A stretch of DNA of 64,000 nucleotides from Strongylocentrotus purpuratus (Eukaryota > Echinodermata > Echinoidea > Camarodonta > Strongylocentrotidae): NCBI RefSeq assembly GCF_000002235.5, contig NW_022145520.1, positions 2,084,501 to 2,148,500 of the forward strand. The letters run 5' to 3'. The notes below the pieces were generated by a model that had not been told where the DNA came from, made no database searches, and was given only the letters and a program-made list of their open reading frames with translations. How positions within the stretch are numbered: the stretch's first letter is position 1; every line of letters starts with the position of its first letter. Positions 44,812-58,463 of this stretch are shown piece after piece. The translations under genes and the position numbers were made by a program.

Positions 44812-45290
44812 AATATCTCTTCTAATGGATGGAGGAGGGTGTTTTTATAGTGGAGAATGAAATTTGTGGGCGGATGGATTGATAGATGGTAGGAAAATTG
44901 GATGATTGATAGATGGATATCTCTTCCAATGGATAAAGGAGAAATGGAGGGGGGTATATGGTAGTGGAAAAGAAATTTGTAGGTGGACAGATAGATATAT
45001 TGAAAGATTGGAAGATTGATAGAAGGATAGATGACATCTTTTGTAATGAATGAAAAATATGCTGGAAGAGGTGGATGTTTGGAGAAAGAATTGTGCTGTG
45101 TAGGTGGAATCATAGATGGATTGAAAGATTGTAAGATTAATATATGGATATAGATGATATCTTTTCTTATTAATTAAAAAGAAATGGAGAAGGGGATGTT
45201 TGGATAGAGAACAGTTGTGGGTCGGTGGAAGGATGGATGGATAGATTGAGGGATGGACAGATTAATAGATGGATGGAAAGCTAGATAGGT
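44812..45290. repeat. Tandem array, ~115-130-bp unit with GATG/GATA runs
   Basis: Four diverged copies share ATATCTCTTCYAATGGAT, GAGAAATGGA, AAGAAATTTGTAGGTGGA and GATTGATAGATGGAT. Frames on the minus strand are Ser/Ile/Pro-rich artefacts. Confidence 0.8.
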
Positions 45291-46269
45291 GGATACAAAA
45301 AAGAATAAATGCTAAAGCACAAAGACTGGGAGGGTGAAATAAATGGCTGTTTATAAAACTAAAGAAGTCAGATGAGGGGGCTCTATAGGGATCAGGATAT
45401 TAGAATTGATGAAAAAAGAGTAAACGTGAATTGATTTTAAAAAAGAGAAAATTATGACACTCTTCCAACTAGGCCACGTCATATTAGACATACATCGATA
45501 GTTCATTTTGAAGTAATTTATATAACAACATTTTCATAAAATTAGGTGCTTAACAAACAGTATTCTTGAAAGCAATCTCTTAATTTCCAATGTACTTTCA
45601 AAGGAAAAATGAAACAATACCGTAAAGGCATTTAGACAAAAATTGTTATCCTGCAATTCTCTAGATAAAATCATCATTGCCAATTTGGCAAAATAATCCT
45701 CAATTCCTCATATCATAAATATGTAGGCAAAGGTCTCATATAAATTTGAAGGTCACTTCATCACGTTAAGGAAGTATAGTAATAGAGGACCGACTTGCTG
45801 ATTGAAATTTGGTGCTCATAATGGCATTCAATTTCCTATTGCAGAGATAGCAGTAATAAGAGCTATCATTCACGATGCTTTATTTTAGTTGTTCCTAAAC
45901 TGCTGAGTAATATTATTGTGTCCCCCGGTAGCCAAATATTAACAGAGATAATTACAATATAAGGTTTGTTGCATAGATCTTAGTTGTATTTGTTGTTTAT
46001 CTGAAAGTGCCTCAGCTTGAATAATGGTTGAAATAAAAATGCTTATAGATTAAATAAATCTAGCCTTACTGCAACTTATCAAATCAATAATTCCTGTAAA
46101 GAACAGGTACCCATCAGAATGATGATTATAAAGATTACCATATACTTTTTTGTCTATCTATACCCCAATTCGTTGTATAAACTTATTAAGTATGAGTGAA
46201 TTAATTTATCCTTCTACAATCTTCAATGATTTATTTTGAATAGGATGCAACAGAAATGTAGTACTTCTT

Positions 46270-46360
46270 TCATTTACAATGTAACCATACCCCATGTTTA
46301 TGTAAAGCGCTGTGAAACATCAGTTAGTTTGGAGCGCTATAGAAATGACTTAACTGTATT
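46270..46360. mobile_element. SINE 3'-end-like fragment
   Basis: GTAAAGCGCTGTGAAACATC followed by GGAGCGCTATAGAAATGACT resembles the AGCGCTATATAAA tail segment at 60968 and common SINE 3' ends. No head is recognisable. Confidence 0.4.
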
Positions 46361-46944
46361 GTAATGTTTATTGTGTACACTTTCAAATACAAGCAAAGTT
46401 GGCTATGCCCTTCATGGAAGTCAAAGTCATTTCTTTTGAATGGGATGGATATGAAGGACATCTGGAGATGTGGGACCTCCCAAATCACATCTTCTTGAGA
46501 TGTTCCTGTCATTCCATCTTCCCTATCATCTCCTCAACATTCCACCGGATAAAGAGGCTCTGCCCAACGATAGGATGAGGGGTACCCGCTTTCACAGATA
46601 TATGGAACTGTTCACCATGCACCAACATGCAAAGTATTAAAAAAATGTCAGATGAAGAAAAACATTCATTAAATCAGATTTATGAATAATGTGACAAAAA
46701 TTTGATTGAGAATTTGGTTAAAATCATCATAAAAGCTTCATAGTATAAGAACACAAAAGTGTGCACTTCTCTCAATTTTTTTGGATTGAGCACAAACATG
46801 TTTTTTTGCAAAAGGCTTTCTACTGTTTGTTAAATGAATTCTAATTGAGTTACATTTGCAATTAAGAATATTTTGATCATCTATTGTATATCTGTAAAGC
46901 TATTTTATGAAAAGCTGCTCTTTTCCATGTCTGAATCTAAAGAG

Positions 46945-47290
46945 ACGCTTAGGTAGTGGTAGATAAGAGGCCACAACTGGCACATCCCCCCCCCAAAAAA
47001 AAAAAATAGTTGGCGTACCTGAAGTACAAGACAACAATGCCCCCATAATTTCAGAATTGTGCCCTAATTCTCCATTCACAAAGTCCTGAATATGCCCTAA
47101 CTGAACAGTGGCTTAGGCAATGGCAGATTAAAGGGGTCCCAACTGGCCCATGCCCCCATGCCCCCAACCGAAACCAAGATGGCATACATGTACTTCAAGT
47201 GTACAAAGAAATAAAGATGCCCCAATCAATTTTATATTTCCTCAAAATTGTGCCCCTCTCTCTCAATTTCCAAAATCATGAATCTGCCCC
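46945..47290. repeat. Two-copy diverged duplication, ~155-bp unit
   Basis: GCTTAGGTAGTGGTAGATAA and GCTTAGGCAATGGCAGATTA start two segments that both continue with CAACTGGC, a C-rich run, GGC(G/A)TAC, ATGCCCC and AATTGTGCCC. Confidence 0.75.
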
Positions 47291-47924
47291 CTAATGGTGT
47301 AAAGAACTCAGGAAGAAGATCCAATTATCTTGTGAAAACAGGCCCAAGTACTGGAGTTCATAATCGGTCAGTGTCTAGGTCAGATCCATTAGGTCTTGTT
47401 AACCAAGTTAAAGACATAATGGCTTCTAAATCTACCAAATAGAATATTTCTGTACCCACAGTTATCCCTACTCTATAATCTTCCCTTCATCCTTCTCACC
47501 CCGTTCTCCCCCTTTTAAACTCCTTAAGCTGTTTAAATCATCCATATCTTGCCATGCCATTGGTAGTGACTTTAGATAGGTAAACACTGGCCTGGGAATT
47601 CATCAATTTGTTGGCTGTGATTTTACGCTGCATCATGCCAGAGCTCCTGCAAACTTCTGACAGCTTCTGAATGGGATACGGAATACTATCACTCCCAATG
47701 TGCTCATTTATTGTCAGTAGATTTTCAGAACAACATACTTCAAAAAATATGAGCTCCCTTTTTCAATATTTCTTCACATCATAGATAGGGAAAATAATGC
47801 AAGCATTATCGGCTGTATTTTTTCAAATACTGAAAATACTTTATTTTTGTGCCACAGCTTCAAAACCACAATATATGCACGACTGTAAAGTCTTGGAAAT
47901 CGGTGGGATAATGAAAGACAATGT

Positions 47925-48430
47925 TTTGCTCTATTGGGTATCCCATATAACAAATGACTTTGATGTAAGATAGGTATCCATGGAGCTTAAGCTTGAAACC
48001 ACAAGACAGTAGGCATACAATTGTACAATTATAGAAGCATTAAAAGACTTTTCCTTGCTTTATCTAGTACATGTTTCATGTGACTTTGTTTAAATAAAGA
48101 AGTCCATCAGGCTTAACAGTCTCAAGCTTGAAAACCACAGGATAGTATTTGCACACTTAGAATATTAAAAAAGGACAATGTTTTTGCTCTATTGGATATG
48201 AATTTGATGTATGGTAGGTATCCATAGAGCTTAAGCACGAAACCACATGACAGTATGTGCTCAATTGTACCGTTTTTGAAGTATTAAAAGACTCTTCCTT
48301 GCTTTATCTAGTACATGTTTCATGTGACTTTGTTTAAATAAAGAAGTCCATCAGGCTTATAAACAGTCTTAAGCTTGAAAACCACAATATAGTATTTACA
48401 CACTCAGAATATTAAAAGACAATATCATGC
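47925..48430. repeat. Two-copy tandem duplication, ~244-bp unit
   Basis: GGTAGGTATCCATAGAGCTT, TTTATCTAGTACATGTTTCA and AAGAAGTCCATCAGGCTTA occur twice (anchors 48061 and 48305) with high similarity; flanks contain further partial matches (CTTGAAAACCACA). Confidence 0.9.
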
Positions 48431-51400
48431 TTTAAATTACATACCGGTATCATAAATGACTTTGTTGTATTATAGAGATCAAATGCAGGGCTATTCATCT
48501 TTTAAGCTAGAAAACCACTACAATGTGTTCCTACTTTCCTCATCAATCACGTTTCTATCTCTTTCACCCTTGATTAGTCTCTATCTTACTTGACTGATCC
48601 TGTCGAGATAAGGGTAGGGAAGTTCTATAAGCCCAGATATCCTGCCATTGACTTGGCACCAAACCACATTCGCCAGAGTTTTGTCCGATTGCGTGCTTGT
48701 GGGGAGGTTCTCTTCACAAAAACAATTACCCTGCCGAATCGATAACAAACTTTTTTTAGTTTCCAAGATAGAAAAGGAGGGTAATTAAATTAATCTTGCA
48801 AGTTGCAGTGGTATTGGTAATAAAAGAATTCCCCGGTTTCCAAAGTTTGACAAATTGGTAGTTTTCATCATCAAGTTGATATTAAAGACAAGAATAGTTT
48901 TGTATGTTTCACATCATATCGATATCATGGCTCTTCCAAGAAGTACAGAAATTAATGATTTCTTTGCAGATGACAAATGGGAGAGTTATCTGCCAATGTG
49001 AGATTCGCATAGTTTTGGTGATCTCATATGTATTATTTGTCTGATTTATTTGAAACTTTCACCATTCTACGTCTCCTATTTTTCTGCTTTCATACAAATT
49101 AACTTAATACAAGAGTTTGATTGCCCTTTAAAGATGGTAAAGCAATGGTACAGATGAAAGAAAACAAATGTTTTTGAATAAAAATAGGGCCATGTGGAAA
49201 AAATAACATGAAAAAGAATGAGAGGAGACTGAAATACCTTAGGTTGCTTTTATTCATAACATTTTGCCTCAGGCTAGATAGATAGAAAGGCATTTTATTG
49301 CAAAAAGCATCCGTAAAATGGATAGCAGATGTGTAGAGCATGCAGACGCAGCAAATCCCCAGCTACATACTTAACCAGTTGCGAGAGTTCTCAGTCATGC
49401 CTTGTTAGAGCTCACAGATTTGTGTACACATGGGACTGTAGAATAACCCGGAGAATGTGACCCTCTCTCGCAGGGTAAACGTGGGTCAAGTGTGAAATAG
49501 ATCATTATGAGATACAGCTGAAAGTCGTTATGTATGGAATTGAGAAACAATAATGTCGATTTAGCTTCAGGGATACCTTTTCACACCCAAGATCGGAACA
49601 GAGGGAAAAGTCAAAATCTTTTTTTTTCCTTTCAATTTTGACAAAATGATCATCAATCTGGTTCGAGATTCCCTGTTCATTTCTCTTTATTTAGATAGTA
49701 TTGATACTCTTTTTTTTATCTTTATTTAACATAACAATGACTTGCTTGAAGATAGAAACATTTATTTCACATATTGGATAGGTATGCCATTCAAACTCCA
49801 TAGATTATAATTATAATGCTATAAGTACATGATGAAAACATGGTTTTTGCTAGTCTGAAAGGGGGGCATAAAGATGAAACAAAGAATATTTATTTCCCAT
49901 ATTGGATATGCATGCCATTCAGATCGAGTCAATGGATATAATTGTAATGCAGCACATCTTTGTATGATTACAACAGATGTTCCTCTTGTCTTGGAGAGTT
50001 CAAGAAAAGTTTACAGCTGAATGAAACACATTGCCAAACAGCAAGTGCAAGTGACCCACACCAAATGACAGATATCAATTGTGCTTAAGAAACTAAACAG
50101 TTCATGTTTCATGGGGAATTTAATTTTAAAACTGTATTCCTTGCACGAAAACACTTTCCAAGGGCTGAATTGTGGTGGAAATAATTGCTTAAAGAGTACC
50201 GTACATGATTATCTGTTGTCATATCTTTCTATATAGGTCTTTGAAAAAAATTGATTACCTGTCGTCAATATTTAGAGTACGATTTAATTTTCTATAAACT
50301 TGAAAAGAGGGTGATGTCAGTCTCTTGCTAAAAGGCCAATACCACCATCGACAACCCGTACATGTAGCACTTCCAGTGTTCTTGCGAGCAGCCGGCGGGA
50401 ATAGATATGTTATTTTGAAAAATTGCTGCTGGGAATTTTGAGCCATTGTGAATGAAATTGATAACTGCCACTTAGAGGGTAAGACCTGGGTAAGACGGGA
50501 CTTGAAAGAGGGCGGTAAAAATGTTTAAATAAATGAAGTGCTGGGAATGTTTCAGCCATTCTTGAGGCTGTTTATAAATGGATATGATAACCATAGCCTG
50601 AGGGGTAAGACAGAGACATAGATACCAAAGAGTTCATCATCTTTATCCCGAGGGGCTTAAAAGATCTACCACTATCACATCCAGATGCCTTCCTAAAATC
50701 AAATTGGCAACATAATGGAGGATCCATTACGCCCCTAATGGCATAATCACCTTCACTTAACATGGGAAAATTATGATTTGTAGAATGGGCCGGGAGCAGG
50801 TGAAGTTCGTTTGGTGGTTATCATATCTTGTTCCTGCTTGACTGATCTTTGAAACGTTACCCTGCAGGGCATGGGCCATACGTAAGAGAGAATCTGTTCT
50901 GTTCTGTTCTACTGGCAGGCAAAAATACATGTCTGTTTATGATTTGATCCTGATGATGTTTATATAAAGAGTTTTTTTTTTAAATGCAAGTTTTTTTAAT
51001 AAAACGTTGACAGTGAAGAGTTGTTGAGTGGATTTCATGGTCAAATTTGGGTCATATTTGAAATATATCTATTGATTGAATATGAAATTGTAATGGCAAA
51101 ACTTTGGGATTGTTTTCTGCACTTGGTTGTTAACTGCCTTTAAATAATTTGCTCTGCAAAATTTAGTCAATTTGTGCAATGGTAAAGACACACAAAATTA
51201 CAGAATGCAATTTGAATGCCCTTGTCCATAGATCATTAGGTCATTTGCCATTGCAGTTGATTTCTTGGAAGTCTGTGCAATCATTTTAATTTTCATTGAA
51301 TTGATTAACATTCAAGCTAAACTATTTGTTATTTAAGGCAAGTGAGGGTAGAAATATTTCTCCCAGAATACTGAATTTCTCAGACTTTTAAAAATTAGCA

Positions 51401-51679
51401 TTTTTAGAATTTATATTTTTAGAATTTAGAGATAAAATAGTAAAAAAAGAAAAAAATATCCAGTCTGTAAACCATGAGATGGGAGCTTATTTCTATCTCA
51501 ATGTTTGAAGCTTTAGGCTGCATGTGAGAGATAGAGAGGACTGCCTTGAAGGCATGCAGGAAATACTTCCTAATCGTGATGGATTTTTGTCTGGAGAGTA
51601 TTTCATTTCTTTTGAGTCTCTTCTGCTAGAAGTAGGAAGGGGTACATTACTTTATATGCTTTAACAAGGGGGGGGGGGT

Positions 51680-51742
51680 GATCAGAAGGGCATTAGCTTG
51701 TTATCTTTAGCTCCTACCTAATGTCCTTTTTGCTCTCAATAT
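51680..51742. repeat. Dispersed hairpin repeat, copy 5 (short)
   Basis: TCAGAAGGGCATTAGCT and CCTAATGTCCTTTTTGCTCT form the two arms. Directly preceded by a poly-G run; the outer CTGTT part is lost. Confidence 0.55.
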
Positions 51743-53199
51743 ACTATGGGGTGTTGGGGTGGGGGACAGGGGGCATTGGGAGAGCGAGGGGGGGTAGATC
51801 TGAATAAGCACACACACTCTGTTGGCTCTCGATAGAATATGGGGGTGGGTCAGGGTTTTTTTTTGGGGGGGGGGGTAGGAGTAAGGGTAGGGATAGTGGC
51901 TTATAGAATGTATGGACTTGTGACAAGGCCATAGAAATACAACAAGGTATATCTAAAGCAACAAAGAATGATGAAAATACCCTCCAACGAGTGTATTGAT
52001 TTCCAATGAATCCCTCCAAACCTATATGACAATTAATAAACCTGTATTTTTTCTTAAATTTTATTGTCATCATCGCATATCAATAGCCCCTCAAATGCAG
52101 GAACGAAATAAAATCATAAATTTGTCAGCGAACCATTTGAGTGTGATATACCTTAACTTTGACCTTCATGTGCCCTTTTCAATCTGCCTTATCGGCAACC
52201 ATAGGCATAGGGGAACATAGTTTTCATCAAAGGCACATTTGCCACACATAACGTGGTGATGAAGTGCCAATTACGGTGCGAAGTATTAGCAGCGTTTGCC
52301 CTGCACTGATACGACTTTCGACCCCTCCCATCTTTTCCTATTCCAATCCAAACCAATTTCCCCCTCCTTAGGAAAGGTGAGCTAGAAAGTTAAAGGGGGG
52401 CCAAGAGAGTCCATATATAGCACAACATTTGACAGGTTTTCACAAACATGCCACTACTACCTGCCCGCATGACCATGGTGTTTAATTATGAATATTTGAT
52501 TCATTTAAAAAGGCAGTGATGTGTCCTTAGTAGTACTGATCTGCAGGTGTTTTTATCAGTTTTTTAAACGTGGATAAATTTTAGTTGAAGTGTACTAAAT
52601 CTTACTTCTTCTGAAGCTGAGGCTGTCAAGTTTTTGAAGCAGAATTAAACCAGCAAATCTCCTTTCGATTAATGTTGATACATTTCATCACAAAAATAAT
52701 GGAGAGTATCGATCAAAAGCATTCAAATTATTGAGCTATATCATGAGGATTTATTCAGTTAATTACTGTATGTTTCACTGGCCGCTATGATATGTTCTAA
52801 ATTGCCCCTTTTCACTTTATGCCACCACTTTTGATAATTTTTGTTGTTGCTTACACTCACAAAATAAATGAAAAATATGCCACCAGAATCAACAGATTAT
52901 AACCGAGGTCTGCGTCAGGCTTTTACGTTTCAGAGAGAACCCTTGGAGCATCGGTTGCATAAAAACAGGAAGAGTATTAAATCAAACTGAGGTCAAAAGA
53001 CTTGCTGCTCTTCTAGATTTGAAAAATAACAATTTCACTGTGCTGTCATTTTGGAAGGCATTGATACAACCATTGAGGATTTGGAAGTGAGAAAGCATTT
53101 GTGCTAACAAGTTATTGGGTTTTATTTAAAAAAAGGGGATCGTTATGTAGGAAATGTTTGATTGAGGAAAACAAGATTTTAGCAATCACATTTTTAAAG

Positions 53200-53509
53200 T
53201 ATTGAGAGACCACCATAATGGTTGATGGGAAATGGCATTCATCCACCCAGGTTGCACCATTTTGACATGAGCATCTAGCTATTCTGACTTGTAACAGAGA
53301 AATGATAGAAGTAAATAAAGTGAGAGAAAGAGATAGATAGAGAGAGAGAGAGAGGGGGGGGGGGGGTAGGGAGACATAGAAAGTATAGAGCTGGAAATAT
53401 CGGATTGTATGAAAATCACATTCGTCCATACTAGTTACTCCATTATGACATGAGCATCTAGCAATTCTACACTTTTAACAGAGAAATGATGGAACAAAAT
53501 AAAGTGAGA

Positions 53510-53542
<33 letters not shown>

Positions 53543-53880
53543 GGGGGGGGGGGGACATATAAAAAAAAATATAGCCTCCAATATCTGATGATCGAAGGAA
53601 AATCACATTCGTCCATACCAGTTGCTCCATTATGACATGAGCATCTAGCAATTCTCGACTTGTAACAGAGAAATGATGGCACAAAGGAAAGTGAAATTGA
53701 AAGAGAAAGAGAGTGAGAGGAAGAGGGAGAGGGAGAGGGGGAGGGGGAGGGGGAGGGGAGGGAAGGGAAGGAGGGAGGGAGGGAGGGGGAGAGACAGCTT
53801 AAAATATGTGATGATTGTAGGAATATCACATTCTTCCAGACAAGTCACTCCATTTAGACATGAGCATCTAAATGTACCAA
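53200..53880. repeat. Tandem array, ~182-225-bp unit containing microsatellites
   Basis: ACATGAGCATCTAG, ATTCTGACTTGTAACAGAGA, AATGATGG and ATCACATTCGTCCATAC recur about four times (anchors near 53268, 53449, 53634 and 53860). Each unit embeds its own GA, GGGA or poly-G run of different length, so the microsatellites expanded separately within copies. Confidence 0.9.
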
Positions 53881-55627
53881 TGCCTGATTTGAAACAGATA
53901 CGTTTTAGAAAAAAATATGTAAGAGAAAGAAAGAGAAAATAGATGAAAATTGGAAAATTGATAATGAGAAAGAAAGGTGACAGCTAAAATATTTGCCACG
54001 TAAACATGTTTTAAATGTTACATGAGAAAAAGCAATGAAGACTGAGATTATATAAAAAACAACTTGGAGAAGATGCTAAAAACTTTTCATAGATTTATTG
54101 TGTTATAACCAAAAAAATTGGAGAGCTGCAGTACATGTATTGTTTTGTGTGTGTTGCTCAAGCTCATGTCTTGCATAAAATTGGTATTATTGCATGATTG
54201 ATGTCTGTTGTCTTCAGCTTACGACCCTTGAACTAGACCTTTGACCTCGTGATTGATAGTTTGAATTCCCACACCTAGCTGTTCTACTTCTTGCCCAGAT
54301 CGCATGCAGGCCCCACCTGCAGATTTCAACCCCAAAGAATTCAACATGTGTGTTTTCTTGGCATGTCTTCTAGTTTTTCGCTGCTCCAAATTTCACTAGC
54401 CATATCTTTGAAGAGATGAATATTTATTTATTGATCATCATATTATAGGATGGAATAACCTGTGTAAGCTATTAGAATAAGTTGTTGTAATGGTATTAAA
54501 AATCATATGTATGCAAGATTTTCAGTAAGATATCAAAAAATTGACACATGAAAGAAGGTGAAACTTATATGAAGTGAAGTGATTTTTTTTTACGTAGCCA
54601 TCCACCCCTCCCCTGAAGAGAAAAAAAGTGGCAATAGGTGACATAAAGCCCTTCCCATCATAAGTAAGATGGATAGGCCGGATGGTTTCTTGCATGAGGA
54701 AAAACACTAAATATGTTTTTGAAATCGGATTAGAAGGAAATATCCATCCAATAATGAAGATCCTAAAAGAAATGAGAACCCTAAAAGGAGTTTTATAACA
54801 CTCCACCCTCTTTAGCATCACAGCTGGAAGCTGAGGGCTGAGTAAATTACCACCAAACCTTTTCCAAGATTATATTTCAAAACTTGTGAAACTGGTCCCA
54901 CTTCCCTCGACACCATCACTTGTCTAGACCACCACAAATGTTATTTGTGGTGGTACTTTGTTTTCACACTGGGCAAAAATATTGCTCCTATACATCATGC
55001 CCTAAGTATGGGAGATAGTATTACCTGCTTCCAGACTGCTTTGTTGGGTGTTTGTCTGTAAATAACAAAAGGTCCCTAATACCGGTCAGATTGGAAAAGT
55101 ACCATGTCCGATGTTTCTCTATACCTGTACTAAGTAGCACAAAGTCATTATTTCAAGGTTTTGTATTAAAGAAATTGATTCTTTTCAGGGGAAACATGCT
55201 CTTTGAGTCTGTAAAGATAGTAATGCAATGTTTGTAAAAAGGCAGTATTTCTTTAAGCATTGTTGAAGCTGAAAACCAGCAGTAAAGAAACAACTTTGCA
55301 AACAAAATGAATTGGATTTTATTATAGCTGCATTTTACATCCAAAATATGATTGGTTCGAAGATTTTTTCTGTAAATGCCACTTGTCTTACTAGGAAAGC
55401 AAGCATATTTGTGCATTCTTGAGTGGTGCTTGAACCTTAAGGGCATTTTGAATTAAACAAAAAAAACTATCATCAAAGAAAATTTCGCTTCAAAAAAATA
55501 CACAATTTCCTGTATTTTAGTCTGTGATTTCCTTTTGTTTCTAACCAATAAAGCCTTCGCACAATGCTTAGATATGCATGTACTCAACATCTTCTCCCAG
55601 CACATGCAGTACGTTATAAAATCAGTC

Positions 55628-55631
55628 TTTC

Positions 55632-55682
<51 letters not shown>
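55628..55682. repeat. CT microsatellite
   Basis: (CT)n with interspersed TTT. Confidence 0.9.
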
Positions 55683-55684
<2 letters not shown>

Positions 55685-56006
55685 AAAAACCCAAGTAATC
55701 AAATATTGTAGTTGAACTTCAAAGAGCTAAAGAAATTCCAATGCTAAAGCCAACTTCCGCAGAGCCTTAACCAGAAATATGAATTCAATTGTACTCATTT
55801 CTTGGGGTCATTTACCGATTAGAAGCAGCTTAGGTGGGATACCCCCGGAAAGTCTTTGGTAGGCCAGGCCAGAGAGGGAAAAAGATAGGGAGGGGGAGGG
55901 GGGTCGTCTTACAAGGGGGAACAGGAAGGTGAAGGTGAGGTTTGCACCTGCCGCTCGCAAGAAATACAACACCTCAGCCCTTGATCCCTTTCCGACAGAA
56001 ACTCAA

Positions 56007-56012
56007 GAAAGG

Positions 56013-56046
<34 letters not shown>

Positions 56047-56093
56047 TTGAGAGAGGGGGAGGGGGAAAAGATGGAGGGAGAGAGAGAGAGAGA

Positions 56094-56132
<39 letters not shown>

Positions 56133-56160
56133 GGACAGATGGAGGGAGGAAGAGAGAAAG
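56007..56160. repeat. GA/GT compound microsatellite
   Basis: (GA)n, then GGGAGGGGG, (GT)n and (GA)n again. Confidence 0.9.
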
Positions 56161-56389
56161 TGAACACTAGCCAAGAGAATCTGAAAGTTACTTGTAACTA
56201 TCTTTTTTTAAATGATCTTTTCCTCTTGGCATTTCCCTTGCTATGTGCTTGCTCACTGATTTATCAAATAAATTCCAGTTGCACTTATTTGTCTTTGTGA
56301 ACAATTAGTTTGCAGAAATTCATGAACGGATGAGAAAGAAAGAGGGTGGGGCTGAGGGTTTGAATGTGTATTTGTGTACTAGACTGAAT

Positions 56390-56393
<4 letters not shown>

Positions 56394-56433
<40 letters not shown>

Positions 56434-56520
56434 TAGAGGAGAGAGAGAGAGATAGAGGAGAGAGACAGAGAGAGACAGAGAGAGACAGAGAGACAGAGAG
56501 AGCAAGAGCAAGAGAAACAG
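56394..56520. repeat. GA microsatellite with GACA interruptions
   Basis: AGAG runs interrupted by ATAGAG and GACAGAGA units. Confidence 0.9.
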
Positions 56521-58382
56521 GAACAGGAACAGAAAAGTTACTTGTACTTATCCCAATGTAATTGTTCAATCCTATGCCCCATGCTTGGTATTGATTGATG
56601 AGATGTGTGTTGTGGTTTCAGAAATATCTTGCCACAACAATTCCACAATAGTATCACATTCGTAACCACCAGAGGAAAGAATCATTTTTTCTCTAGTAAC
56701 TTTCGGGATAAAGCCTTCATGATCAAAGAAGAATGTCTGAGCTTCTAGAACTGTGCTTCTTTTTTCACATTTGTGCTATAAACAACCTCACAGAAAATTA
56801 TGATATTCCAAAAAGAGTTTTAAGAAATGAATTTTTAAAAAACTGGTTATTGTTTATTACGCATCGGGATTGTTCGTTCTACTAACACACTATCTAGAAT
56901 ATCATAATGCAAAGAAGGAGAAAAGTTTACCGAGATAATTAATGAATTTTTGCAGGTACACAGACAGATGATTGTTTGATGATCAGGCGTGGTAAAGGTT
57001 TATAGAGAAGGAGCGAAAGGAGAAAATCAAATTGGTTTCAAACAATCTTTTAGAAACAAGAAAGTTTTAATCTTCTAGCGTTTGCATAAAAAATGAGAAA
57101 ATATTGAAAGAGAAAATTGATAAAATTTTGCAAATTTGCAAACACAGCTCACTGTGTATGACATTGGTTGACAGAAGAGGATAAAATCACTCTGACTTCA
57201 GCGAGAGGAACAATAAGGATTTGCCAAGTTTTGAACAACTTCATGAACAAAGTGCTAATCTTCCAGGATAACTTTATATCTCCTAGGATAAAAGTTTGTA
57301 TCTTTTAGTATATTTGGAGGATAAATCATCCTGCTAAATGGTCTACGTGCTTGAGACGGCCCAGCGTGACATGACGTAAGTCTGTGAAAAGGGACATTTT
57401 TAGTTTTACTGAAACTCCGAGGGAGCAGAAGAGACTTCCAACGATAACAACCTTTGTGTTACCCACCACACCTTGGGAGGGGTGAACAAAAGGAAAAGAA
57501 ACTTTGTCATGGCTCCATATAGTTTCACTGGAGAACATCTATGTCGGTCTGGTGTTGGTCTCGTTGCATGATGTAAAAGCCCTGTATCTGTAATGAAATT
57601 TTAAAAAGAGAACAGTTGTCACTAAAGTAAATTCTGGATTATTTGGAACACCTTGATTAGGTAAAGTGGTAGAATGGTAGTAAAGTTTAAATTCAGCCAG
57701 CAAGTTCTTTGGCTTTAAACTGTGAGTGCATCCACCTCCAAGAGCACCAGCTGTTAGAGCTAGGCCCTTCTCCAGTTTCCCTCGGTCCATTTCTTTAGAG
57801 GGATTCTACCATAAATCTCCTTTCTCTCATATTAGTTACCATGAATGTGACATTCTACCAACCTCCACCCTCCTCCCTCCCCCAGTGGACAATCCAAACT
57901 TTCCTAGGTTGATTGTAACTTCTTTTACAGCCATGTCCTCCTACCTTTTATTTCTAACGTTCTATTGATTTCACCTACTTGAACTTGTCGGCACAGGAGC
58001 TCCCTAAACTGTAGATACAGCTTGTAGTTCTTTGAAGACTCCTCCCCTTGGAATCTTCTGTAGCAATGGCTGATTGCTTGCCAATTTTGCTTGGGTTATT
58101 AGGAAAGCAAAATATATGCTGTTAATTCAATTTCTGAGGACCTATATTTTTAATCCTGACTGTTGTACTAGAAATAGTTGGAAGATATAATGCCTAAGCC
58201 ACAGGCACGAATGGTATGAATTTGTCTCAAACTTGGGAAACCCTTGTTTCCAAAACCAAATGACTTAATTCACTGATCCTATATCACCACTGTTAATTGT
58301 TGAGGTAGGTTAAAGTGGTGAAGTTACTCATGACCTGCTTTAGATTTAGTAAATATTATTATCTTGAATTGTTTATATATTT

Positions 58383-58463
58383 TCTGATGATAGGCCGAAG
58401 AGCATTTATTATATGTAATGTCCTTTCATAAAAAGTGTAACACCCTTCTGGCTGTCGACAGAC
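58383..58463. repeat. Dispersed ~80-bp hairpin repeat, copy 6
   Basis: CTGATGATAGGCCGAAGAGC and ATTTA form a diverged left arm; GTAACACCCTTCTGGCTGTC and GACAG form a well-conserved right arm. Confidence 0.6.

Noticed and set aside
57539-57790. Minus-strand 83-codon frame
   Set aside because: No recognisable domain, no exon boundaries and no companion exons nearby.
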